64,000 nt of DNA from Parus major (lineage: Eukaryota > Chordata > Aves > Passeriformes > Paridae), in contig NC_031769.1 of the NCBI RefSeq assembly GCF_001522545.3, positions 9,662,470-9,726,469 of the forward strand, given 5' to 3'. The notes under the pieces were generated by a model that was given only the letters and a program-made list of their open reading frames with translations, was not told the origin of the DNA and ran no database searches. This document shows, in pieces, positions 1 to 64,000 of this stretch; the first letter of the stretch is position 1; the number at the start of each line of letters is the position of its first letter. A program made the position numbers and the translations under genes.

Positions 1-53998
<53,998 letters not shown>

Positions 53999-54072
53999 AA
54001 GAGTTACTTCTCCCCTAGAGCGCCACCCCAATGATTGCTATTCTCAGACAGAGCGGTTTTTGTTTCAGAAAA

Positions 54073-54084
54073 AATAAAAATAAA
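54073..54084 (+). promoter_or_regulatory. ZMYND11: Proximal tandem polyadenylation signals
   Basis: Two adjacent AATAAA hexamers (54073-54078 and 54079-54084) only 75 bases after the stop codon, with T/G-rich sequence at about 54096-54118 downstream. Use of this site would give an mRNA almost without a 3' UTR. Its use is unproven; a further AATAAA lies at 54989-54994. Confidence 0.45.
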
Positions 54085-56305
54085 AAAAGCCAAAATTGTT
54101 TAGAATTTGTTTCCCATTTTGCACCAGCCTTTAAACACTTTTCGTAAAAGAAATTTTGCACAGTTATTTCAGTCTTCTGTTAAAAATGCTCCTCCAAAAT
54201 GTTGTCAGCAAAATTAATTGAACATCTGTGGGAGCAGGTTACTTCAAATAATTTTAAACTAGAGGATTTATTGCATTTTCAGCAAATTTTAAGACATTTT
54301 TAGGTTTTGCAGGGATTTTAATCTTTAAAAGCAGCAGATCTAAAAACAAAAAAAAGATGAAAGTTTAACAAAGAGGAACATTTAAAAACTAGTTCTGAAT
54401 GTAAGAAGTACAGAACTGTTTCAGAAAATCAAAGCATACTACCTTGATGTAACATTTATTTCTTAACCTTGTTGAGCTGGTTTTGTTCAGCTTAATTTTA
54501 CTGTTTAAAGGCATTATCTATTGGTTATACCAGTGGGTACATGATTGAATTTAGGGAACAGGGTTAACACAGCAGGTGCTAGTCCTGCGTATTTTTTCTT
54601 AAATATTTCCCAACTGTGTTTTATTTTCATTATTTCTTTTCAATATATAACTTTTATAACAAAATATTAGCTTTGATCTTGTAGCTTAAAATCACAGGGA
54701 ACTGGGGTAATCTTTTACTGAGCTGGATCTTAGAGAAAAATGAATATTTAAATTTTGAAGTTTGCACATTTCATCTTTGTTCTAACATGAGTGCTTATAA
54801 CAAGAATAAGAAAAGCCAAAAAAATTAAAAAAAAAAAAACAACAGACAAACAAAAAAACCAACTACCTTTATTCATACTCGGAATTTTGAGGCATACAAA
54901 TTACTTTATTGCTCCCCCTTTCAGCCTCCCCAATTCAATGTCATTTGACCACCTCTGATCTGGTGTCACCTGGTCCATTGTAACTGATAATAAAAGGAGA
55001 AAAAGCACTTAAGTTTCACAGAAGCCGTTATGTTTGTAGTAATGGGTCATTGCCTAATAATGAGCTCCATCACTGTACTCAGAATGAAGAATAATGCATG
55101 TTAATTTTCTTGTATTAAAGATGCCGTGATTTGTAAAAAGTCTGTATTTTGCGGAATGTCTGGATTAAGAAGCATTACCAATAGGAATGGATCGATAGTT
55201 GAAAAATTATTTTCTTTTTTGTTTGTTTTATATATAGATATATTAATTGCATCCATGTTCAGAGACAATTTTTTAAATAGATGTAAAGCTTACTTAAATA
55301 GCTTTTCTTTTAAAGTGTCTCCACATCTTAGTTTCTTTCAAAGATTGGTCTTAGACTGAGTCATTTGCCCATTAATCATCCAGCTATTTTTTGAGGAGTT
55401 AGAGGAATAATTTGTAAATATTTATTTAGATCTTTGATATTTATTGAAAGCAATTACATGATGGAACGATGGAAGCTGAAGAATAAGGAGGAAAGCCTTT
55501 TTAAAAAGTTTTCTCTAAGATTTGTCAGGGTCATTGTAAAGACAAAAATATAACTAAGACTTCTGTGAACTACCACTGAACTCCTGACCTTTTTTACTTA
55601 CAGTGGTGATATAAGTTAATTGACTAGATACTGCCAAATAATGCCCAATATGTTGCAGAAATTAAATGGTAAGTTGATTGGAAAAAATAGTAAGTAGATG
55701 GTAACTTGTATTACCACAGCTACATTATTGCCTGATAAATGTGTAATTAACTTTTGTCGCCTCTGTGTTGTGACTGTAAAACACTTCACAACTAAAAATC
55801 AATCTTGTTCGATTACTTTACAAGTTCCAAAACTTCGATCCACCCCTATGAAAGCAAGTATTGTGGAAATATTTTTGGTGTAAAATCATTCCAGAATATG
55901 TAATATTTAACTGATAGCTGCATGAAAGTAAGATTCGTGTTACTTTGGCTTTTTTGTCTCTGTTGACACGGTTGCACATTTCCAAGTTACTACAGCGTGA
56001 AAACTGTGTGTTTTAAAGAAAAAAAAAAAGAAAAAAAAAAACACAAAAAAAAAAACCAAACAAAAAAAAAAGATTGTGGCCTGGTTTTGTATAAGTTTTA
56101 GGTAAAATTACAATTGATTGTTTTAGGAACCATGACTTAAAATTAATTTTTCTGCAAATCATAAAGCTATATTAAAGTGTTGAGCTTAGCCACTATGCAC
56201 ATTGTAATTATTCATTGTGGCTGTCCAGTTTATGATGCATTCTGGCATTTTGTAAGCTGCTCTGACTAGCAATATATAGAGTCATTTAATGTGTTAACAT
56301 TGGTT

Positions 56306-56311
56306 AATAAA
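56306..56311 (+). promoter_or_regulatory. ZMYND11: Distal polyadenylation signal of ZMYND11
   Basis: Canonical AATAAA within GGTTAATAAATG. A GT-rich element (56337-56368) lies downstream, so cleavage is expected near 56325-56335. The base composition shifts from AT-rich to GC-rich directly after it, as expected at a gene end. Confidence 0.8.
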
Positions 56312-56513
56312 TGTATTTAAAAAAATCCCTCACTGAATGTGACTGTGTTGATTTTGGCCCGTTGTCCTCATGTCCTGGGGTGGGCAGGCCTGAGGCTGTT
56401 GTTGTTGTGCTCTCACCAAGGGAGACCGGGGCTGTGCACGGGAGCTGGGCCTGCACTCCCGGAGCCTGGTTCCTGCCTCCAGGGGAGCCGGCAGGCCGTG
56501 GAAGGGTTTGAAC

Positions 56514-56534
56514 ATTTAACATTTAACATTTAAC
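56514..56534. repeat. Three tandem ATTTAAC units
   Basis: ATTTAAC repeats exactly at 56514, 56521 and 56528, embedded in GC-rich sequence just downstream of the ZMYND11 polyadenylation site. Confidence 0.85.
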
Positions 56535-57691
56535 ACGGCTCTCGGCACCGACAGCGAGTCCTTTCAGCCCGTGCAGGGCCAGCAGGCCCCGGGGGTTGCA
56601 CCCATCGAGTCCTGGTTTTGGAGCAGATCCTGCAGCGGCCTCCGCCAGACTGGGGCTCAGCCCCGCTATTGCCTCCTCCCTCACCCGGTCGCCAGCCCTG
56701 AGCCTGTGCCTGCTGTGTGTTTGATGAAGTAATTCCCTCTGGACAGACTGAAGGAGCCAAGTTCACCCGAGAGCAGCGGGATTTCTCCTGCCAAGCCCTG
56801 AGCAGCGCAGTCCCACTCGCTTGTGAAGCCACCACTTGGTGCCAGTGAGGTGTCCGAGGGGGCCGCGGGCCCGTGGAGCACATCCTGCAGAAACAGCCAC
56901 ATGGGGACAGGCCAAAGGCAGAGTGGGGCATCCTGGGGCTCCATCGGGACTTCAGGGCTGCAGTAGGGACGCTCTGGGAGTTGGTTTCAGTCTTGGAATT
57001 CAGAATTTCCCTATGGAAACTAAGACCTGGCAAGACCTTTAAGTCCCAAGGGATCCCTCAAAGTCTCTTTTATTATTTTACTATCCAAACAGTTCTGTTC
57101 TTACACGAGCCAAATTTTATTCCTTCATCTTGATGAAACTCAATTAGGTGTCAGCTGCCAGCATAGTGAATCACACAAGCTGGAAAAGCAGGATTAAGAA
57201 TAAACAGCATCTCCCTTCAGCTCCCCTCCCAGGGCATTTTCCCCGTTTGATGACTGTGGTCACTCTTCAAGCTCAACACTGCACACCAGCACTCCAGTGC
57301 AGAAATCCCCAGTGAAAATGCTCCTCCACTCCCTTCTCCACATGCATTTGCCAGCTCAGGTGACACCTGTGGGGCCAGTACCAGGATCAAACAGCTCTCT
57401 GGACATGCCAAGGCAGCTTCTGCACTATGTAACATGGATTGTCTGTGACCTGCCGTGCTCCATTCCTGTCTCACACTGGGCCCTGTCACTGCCAGCTGGC
57501 AGAGCAGAGGAGCAGAGTTATCCTTGCACTGCTCCAGCTCTGCAAGTTTGCTTCCATCAGGAATCTCAGGGTGAATTGAGGCTTCTCTGCAGCATCGCCA
57601 CTGCAGGTGGTGGTCCTTGACCATCAGTCTTAAAGGCTTAAACAATTTATTGTTGATTTTTCCTATTATTATCATTATTGTTGTTGGTTTT

Positions 57692-57709
57692 GTAATTAAT
57701 TAATTAATT
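57692..57709. repeat. TAAT microsatellite
   Basis: Four TAAT/ATTA units followed by T-rich sequence with TTTATTTATT. A simple repeat in intergenic DNA. Confidence 0.75.
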
Positions 57710-59149
57710 TTTTATTTATTTTTTTTTACTCTGGCTATTCCTTTATTTTAATAAGGAGGAGCTGTGGTTTCTGCCTCCTGCTTCCTTTAGGTGGAGTGAG
57801 CTGCCCAGCTCATGGCTTGTTTGCCTTTCACAGTCTTAAACGACCAAGTATGTGAAATATATTTGGGATTTGTTACTGGTAGTTAGGCCACCCAATCAAT
57901 TTTAGCCTCCCTGACTGAGAGTACATATGTGATCTGTGTGTTTGCTTCTCAAATGCTTTCATTAAGTAAATTGAGGCGGGTATCTAAACCAGAGAAGCCC
58001 TTATTGTGTTGTTTCCTATTAAGGAAATGCAATTGCAAGTAGAAAGGCCCATCCATTTGTGAGAAAACTAGAATATTGTTGGGGTTAAGTGGGAGATGAT
58101 TATAGGTAATGTAAAAGGAATAAAACCAACTATCTTGGACCTTCCAAACCCATATTTTAACCTAACAAAACCTATTTCCAGATGTCAAAAGCCTCAAAAG
58201 TATGATAGACTCTGAGTAATGCTCTTTGAAAAAGAAATGCTAGTTAGTAGAGGTTCAAAATTGTAAAATCAGAAAAAAAAGAACCAAGAGAAAATTAACT
58301 CTGAATTGTCCCTCCTGCTCCCCATGGCCATGCCTGCCCCAGGACCTCTCCAGCCCCATGACCCTAGAGCCACTGATGAGGTACAGAAGGGAAGTTTCAT
58401 CCCTTCAGGGATGGCAAACTGCCATGAAGAGACTGAAATAAAGTGCAGCATCTACTTTGTAGATAATTTGTACATAGAAGGGGACTGATAATTGAAGATT
58501 ATTCAGAAGAAATGCCAAGAAAGCCAGAACACTCCATGCTACAAGGCAGAGTGATGTGTTTGTTTACAAAGCCACCGGCCAGTTGCTGTAAACTCCCTGA
58601 GTGAAAACTAAGCTGGCGTGAAGCTTCAATGGAAATAGGATTTACCCTAGAGAGGTATCTAAAAATAAACTGAGTTCTGCTTCAGAAGACGCTGTGAATC
58701 TGGTTACACAAATTGCTTTACTAGTGTTTGGAAAAGGACTTCTGCAGAACAAAACACTGTTTATTAATAAAGCCAGAAGACTTTCATATTTAACTACTTC
58801 ATTAACAGGAAAGGTAGCTTTTACAAATAGCTGCTGTAGGTGTCTTGGGGCCCCTCTTGCTGGCTCTGCCTCTCTCCTGCTCTCCCTCCCAGGGGAGCTG
58901 TAAGAGCCAGCTCTGCACTGGGCCAGTTTTGAGCCATGATCCCACCATGCTTGGCCACAGCAATTGTGTTGTGCTTTTGTCCCTTGTAACAGAGCCTTCA
59001 AGGTGGAAAATGGCTTCATTAAAAGTGAAAAGGAACTCAGTGCCTTGCACACAACAACTCTTGGAGCCCCTGTCACCAGGAAAGAGGGTTTTGGTGTGGG
59101 CCACCCCTCTGTGCCTCAGCTGAGGGGCATCCTGCTCACTGTCCTCGTT

Positions 59150-59181
59150 GGGGGGGTCTGTGGGTCTGCTGTGATGGGGGG
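59150..59181 (+). other. Guanine-run cluster, possible quadruplex
   Basis: Runs of 7, 3 and 6 G lie within 32 bases, and the long runs can each supply more than one G triplet. Intergenic, so any RNA effect depends on unproven transcription. Confidence 0.4.
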
Positions 59182-61714
59182 AGAGCAGGATGAGGCCTCC
59201 AAACCCCAGGCAGGGACATCCCCTGCTGCTGGCTCTGCAGCTCAGCCCTGCCAAGATGCTCCTTCCCAATGGAGGAGCATGGCCAGAAACTCTGCCATGC
59301 GTGGCTTATGTGCTGGAGAGAGAATTTCTTTGGCTGACACAACACTTGACTGAGTGACAGAGCCTTTTCCTGTCTTTTCACAAGTCCATAGAGACCACAA
59401 GGGCTGGAAAGCCTTTTAGTTTTGCCCCAGAGAAATGCAAGATGTGCAGCTCAGTCATGCAATTGCTTGTTCTGCTTTCCCACTGACACTGGAGCCAGCA
59501 GCATTTTAACCCTGGGCTCCCCAGGCCAGTGGCTCCACAGCAGGAGCTGCTTCATGCTGGCTGAGCTGTTGGGAGGCAGCGCTGGATGCTGAGCCAGAGC
59601 CCAGCACTGCCCAGCCCTTCCCACCAGCAGTGTTCCTGCTGCCTCTCTCTGACAAATTTGGGTGGGGGCAATGCTGCACTTGCAAGGAAAGCCCCCAAGC
59701 CCTGGAGTTTCTCTCCCTCCAGTCAGTGGGGTGGCATTGGGATTCTGGGGCTGGGAAGTGGTGCAGGAGGCAACTCACACTGCAGGTGCAGGGACTGGAT
59801 CTGTCCTGAAGTGCCACAGACTCTGAGAAGCTCTGAGCCACCTCAGGCTTCTCCTGATGCAGGGGCCTCCCTTGGAAAGCTAAGGACAATTGTCATAAAG
59901 AGGGGCCTGGCAACGAGAGAGTAGCAGGAGCTCAACCCTAAAACCCAGAGGCCTCCTTAGCCTGGCACAGCCTGGACTGTTGAACTCTGCCCCTGGTACT
60001 ACCTCCACTCCAGAACCTTTCTCTATAGCCCAAGGCTAAAGTACACTCTCTGTACAGAATCATCTGCAGAGACAGAACCTATTTATGGGCTTCTCTTAAG
60101 CATCTTGTTCAGAATTTGCTTTTTCTCCCAGTTGCGATCCTGCTCCAGACCTCCCTGGGCAAAAGGAGTTTCCACCTCTCCCAACTATTGCTATCACCAT
60201 TTGGTGAAGGAAAGGAGCATCTGGAGTTTCCTGTCCCATTACAGACCTAATTATTATTCTTCCTGTGGCTCAGCATTTCCAAATTAAAATGGGACTTTGC
60301 CACATCCCAAAACGACAGGTTGCATCCTGACTTTGTGTCTCTCCTGTGGATGCACTGGCTTTATCATGCTGGAGAGATAAATGGTGCTGGTAGTTGTAAG
60401 TGAAGTGCAATGACAGCACGTGTGGCTTATGCAGGCATAGCAAGATGCAGTCATACCAGTTTGGCAGCAAGGCTATGGCCCTGTTAGGTGTACCACTGGA
60501 AACAAGAGTTTTTAAAGGAAGTTTTTGTTTAAGAAAACATGGGATTTGCTGGAAAGTTTTCATAACTGAGTGATCTATAACAGTCATTTTATTATGGCTT
60601 AAAACAGTAGTTAAAAGCCTCTTGTACTGTAAAAAGGCTTTGCTCCAAGATGAAAAAATACCTCCCTCCTCTGAAGAAAAAAATAATAATTATAGCTGAG
60701 ACCACACTTCTTTCTCTTTGCTAACCAAAGAGCTGTGAGAGAAGACCTTAAACATTCCCATTCAGTTTTTGTGGCCCTACACCCTGGAGTGGCAGGATAG
60801 GCTGTGGGTTTCCACAGTGGATGCCCAATGTCTGCCCTGGCAGTGAAAGCATTTTCAGGCTGTGCAAGTCCATCCCTGCCCCTGCAGCAGCCAGCAGGGA
60901 CTGAGCCACACAGGGACCCTGCAAAGCCACACGAGGGTGTAGCCCCACCCCAGCTTGCAGGTCTTGTGGTTAGGAGGGAGTGAGGTATGCAAAAAAAGAT
61001 CCTCCTGTGGATTTCAGGAAAGTATCCAAACCCAAATGTTTAAGAGAGGCATCCTAGAAATGCTAATGAGCATGTATGACTGCAATGGAAAGTTTAATTC
61101 TTTTGTACCTCCTCAGCTACTAATTTGGGTAGTTGCTGGCTCGAGTTCTTGTCTCCTGCTGCTCTATGAAATCTGCCTGTGCCATATTCACCTCCCTGGC
61201 TTCATGGAAACATTACTTCTTGCCTGCAGCTGCTTTTCCTACACTTGTCTTCTCCCAGAGTTTCTGCTCTCCAGCCCTGCCACTTACCTCATACAGCCCT
61301 GGTTGTTTTTTAGTTATTCAGACCATTAGGGTTGGTTTGTCCATGCCTTACACATATCTGTCCTCCCACCTCCATACACTTCCCCTCTTGGCTGAATTTA
61401 GCAGGAGTAGCTCATCCAGGCCCCCAGTCAGAACTTGGGGCTAAGAGCAGTGAGGTGTGTCTCAGCATCTGGAGCTTCCTGACTGAAATGCACTCCCCTA
61501 GGTGAGAAAATTAAAATGTAGGCCCCTAAAATTGGGTGCCTGATGTCACAGGGTTAGATAGTCTCAGCTGTTTGATCTTTACTCCATATGCAGAGTCTTC
61601 TTTTTCCTGGCCTCTCCTGCTACACCAAATGCCCTCCCTAAAACTGCCCTTTATTTATGGCTTCCTCACTGGTGTCTTTATCCTGATGGCTCAGTACAGT
61701 GCTTACCTTGGTGC

Positions 61715-61790
61715 CTCTCCTGACATCTCCAAACCTTTCCCACGTGCTGCCAGTCACACTTGGAAGTCACTCCCTGTGTAGATTCCATCA
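61715..61790 (+). mobile_element. Possible LINE-like remnant (very weak)
   Basis: One reading frame contains FPRAASHTWKSLP, which loosely resembles the conserved FPR...W(N/K)SLP ending seen near the C-terminus of CR1/L2-class reverse transcriptases. It is followed by a stop codon and then decayed sequence. No 3' tail repeat typical of avian CR1 was found, so this may be coincidence. Confidence 0.15.
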
Positions 61791-62560
61791 GCTTCATCCC
61801 CTTCTCCAGCCACTCTCCACAAGCCTAGGGGCATCAATCTACCAAAGCACAAAATTAAAACAAGATCAGCTTTGTGCCTTTAGGATCCACCATAAACTGG
61901 TCATTACATAGAATATTCTGCAGTTAACTTTTAAATTTATTATTAGATGTGTTGTGGGATCCCTGGGAAAAAGACTTATTTTTCCCCATGTGGATCGTAG
62001 GGGATACAATAGTGCCTTTGGAGAAATCTTTGTGCAGACCAGAAAGAAGAGCTCTGACTGTGACTGGCATGATGCAGCATACCCTGCTTAGTGAACCTGA
62101 GGGAATCTGAAATGCCATGCAGTTCCCAGTGTCAGGATGATGCCAGAAGATGCAGAGATGGCCTCCTCCTGGTCTGCTGTGTAAGAAAGGGGGAGCTGCT
62201 GTTTCAGCAATGCTGATCTCAGCCAGGTTCAGCACAAATAAGGCAAAGCTTGAGAGGGTTTTTGTACCGTCTTTAAGGTGATACCTCTCAAAAGAGAACA
62301 GAAAAACCATGAAAAGGAGAACCCTAAATCATGGTAAGGTGAGTGAGAGCTTTTGGGAGGGTAGGCTGCCAAATGGAGCACTCCAGATGTATAAAAACAA
62401 AACAAAACCCCATACATTTATGTTTAAGAAAAAATTAACAATATATTATTTTATATTTTATCTCCCCCCCAATGATTAATTTCTGCTTTCCCAATGTAGA
62501 ATCTGGTTGCTTTTTTCTTTTACCTCTTCAAATCTCAGTTTTAAAGCAAAAACTTCTTCA

Positions 62561-62582
62561 AATAAAATAAATAAATAAATAA
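62561..62582. repeat. AAAT microsatellite
   Basis: AATAAAATAAATAAATAAAT followed by AA, adjoining a small GATCGATCAATC cluster. A simple repeat. Confidence 0.8.
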
Positions 62583-63394
62583 TTTGATCGATCAATCAAA
62601 ATCAGGGTTGGCTCTTACCCTGGGGACAGAGGTGTCCATCCCCCTTGGGATCACTCTTGTTGGCTGCATCTCTTCCCCACTGCCCATCCAGCCTGAGCCC
62701 AGCCCAGTCCCTTCAAACCATGAGTGTGTCCAGGCAAGGGCCACAGCTGGATTTGCCTCTCCAGGGGTGCAGAGGGTTCTGTGGCCCAGCAGGGGATTGT
62801 GAGAATTTGGAGCTCCAAACTCCCCTATATCAGCTTTGCTCACAAGGCGGCTGATGAGAATTTGTTGTTGATCTCTGTGCACACCCCTTCCTCCCTCCCT
62901 TGTTAATAACATAATAATAACAATGCATAAAGCAAATCTTTGTGTTGAAAACCAGAAAAGCTGTATTCTTTTATCAGACTTTTTTCCAAATCTTACATTC
63001 TTAGTATTAACATGATAATGAAAAAATTATGCTGTTCTCATTGTGCATGCTTCTCCTAACCCTGTGATTTTTTTGGTTGAAATTTCCCACCAGTTTTGCA
63101 GTGTTATAGCACTTTTTGCCAAAAATGTTTTTAAAATGTGGAATTGAAATATTTTAACCTTTTAAAAGCCTTAATCCCATTAACATAAAAATCAATCCCC
63201 TTTTTACTTTAATTAAATGATTTGTAAAATTGAATCAGGAACTACTTGCTGTTCTGCCATCCTCTTCCTTCTGCCATCTCTAACTTGTTTTCTCCTTCCC
63301 GCAATTTTTGTATCTCTCTCCCTGTGCCCAGGATAATTGTGGGTCCACAAAACTGCACCTACCTCTTGTGATAAGCAACCTGATATCTGAGCCA

Positions 63395-63500
63395 TCAGAG
63401 ATGGGATTTTACACGCTGAATTTCTCAGTCAGGACTCCAAAGACACGAGGACTGAGAATTTCACCCTTTGAAATCACATTTGGAAAACAAGAGCTGGGGC
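63395..63500 (+). mobile_element. Possible retroviral integrase-like remnant (very weak)
   Basis: The 108-codon frame at 63308-63634 includes a short SPFEITFG-type segment that resembles the SP(Y/F)E-x-x-(F/Y)G signature in retroviral integrase C-terminal regions. The residues on both sides do not continue the similarity, and no long terminal repeats were seen. It is at best a small broken fossil; chance similarity is likely. Confidence 0.15.
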
Positions 63501-64000
63501 CAAACCTCTTCTCTGGGAATGCTGCTACTCAGCAGCTGGGAGCCAGCTCTGAAATCAAGGTCTTTTTGCAAAAAGGAAATGGGCAGATCACATTCCCAAG
63601 AGCGATCATCTGGCTGCCCAAGGCTACTGAATAGTAGGGAGGTTCTAGCCCCACATCTGTGAGTGACCAAGCTGTAACCCATAAACCTCCACTGGTAGAA
63701 AGCTCCATCAGAGCTGTAAAACCTGGATCAGTAACTTCCTTAGGTGGCTGATTAGCAGCATGTCAGTAGCAAGACCTTGCAACAAAAGTGATAAGTGACA
63801 AATTGGAGGAGTTTTACAGTACTAATGCTTGTTATTGCTTCTCACAAAATGTTACCAAGCTTACAATAATCTTTACACTTTCAGCAAAAATGTGAACAGT
63901 ATATTTGAATATATTAAAAAGAATTAAAAAAACATTTCACAAAAAACATTTGTTGCCATATGAAAGTCTTTCAGCAATAAATGCCCACACCAGTATTTAA

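Larger units (their letters stand above)
53999..56330 (+). other. ZMYND11: ZMYND11 3' untranslated region
   Basis: AT-rich sequence from the stop codon to the distal polyadenylation site, about 2.3 kb. It holds no coding potential. It contains adenine-rich tracts (around 54821-54858 and 56018-56072) and several AATAAA hexamers. The 3' end is set by the signal at 56306, followed by a GT-rich stretch and an abrupt change to GC-rich sequence after about 56340. The exact cleavage base is inferred. Confidence 0.85.
56331..64000. other. Intergenic region downstream of ZMYND11
   Basis: No gene could be supported on either strand. 56.34-57.0 kb and 58.8-60 kb are GC-rich and produce many overlapping chance open frames. 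Simple repeats occur at 56514-56534, 57692-57709 and 62561-62582. Mammalian synteny would place the 3' end of DIP2C on the minus strand beyond here. I saw none of its C-terminal coding exons, but a noncoding 3' UTR could lie within unnoticed. Confidence 0.65.

Noticed and set aside
56530..57033. 167-codon minus-strand open frame just after the ZMYND11 3' end
   Set aside because: It lies in GC-rich DNA with overlapping open frames on both strands, has compositionally biased residues and no similarity to DIP2C or any family I know.
58642..59381. Stacked open frames of 80-155 codons on both strands
   Set aside because: Mutual overlap in several frames is typical of GC-rich noncoding DNA, and none shows conserved motifs or plausible splice structure.

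Overview
This window reads as vertebrate nuclear DNA, most likely from a bird or another sauropsid. It is AT-rich, its exons are small and separated by GT-AG introns, and recognisable interspersed repeats are very scarce. No prokaryotic gene organisation, CRISPR array, rRNA or tRNA was seen. The avian call is an inference from compactness and low repeat load, not from a diagnostic marker.

The only gene supported is ZMYND11 (BS69), on the plus strand. Thirteen consecutive coding exons (12291 to 53998) encode the last 563 residues and the stop codon. The protein is nearly identical to the mammalian protein as I remember it. If the N-terminus matches the mammalian 39 residues, the full protein is 602 residues. 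The first coding exon and the promoter lie upstream of position 1; I did not find them here. The domain order is SAMD1-like winged helix, PHD finger, bromodomain, C4 zinc ribbon, PWWP domain, basic/serine-rich linker, coiled coil and C-terminal MYND zinc finger. Residues known to read histone H3.3 trimethylated at K36 are all present. The bromodomain carries Gly where canonical bromodomains have the acetyl-lysine-anchoring Asn.

Layout: 1-12290 is intron upstream of the winged-helix exon. 12451-28264 is a 15.8-kb intron with an embedded CpG island near 25.65-25.87 kb, next to a stretch with several nuclear-receptor-like half-sites. 28265-28426 is the PHD exon. 28427-37278 is an 8.9-kb intron. 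37279-49237 is a compact block holding the bromodomain, ribbon, PWWP, linker and coiled-coil exons. 49238-53875 is a 4.6-kb intron. 53876-53998 is the MYND exon. 53999 to about 56330 is a 2.3-kb 3' UTR with several polyadenylation signals. 56331-64000 is intergenic, with no gene I can support. In mammals DIP2C lies tail-to-tail downstream of ZMYND11, but none of its coding exons were recognised here.

I found no clearly new biological system. The items most worth checking are the intronic CpG island, a second CpG-dense block at 46.2-46.65 kb, the phase-0 PHD cassette exon, proximal polyadenylation options, and two weak retroelement-like traces near the right edge.
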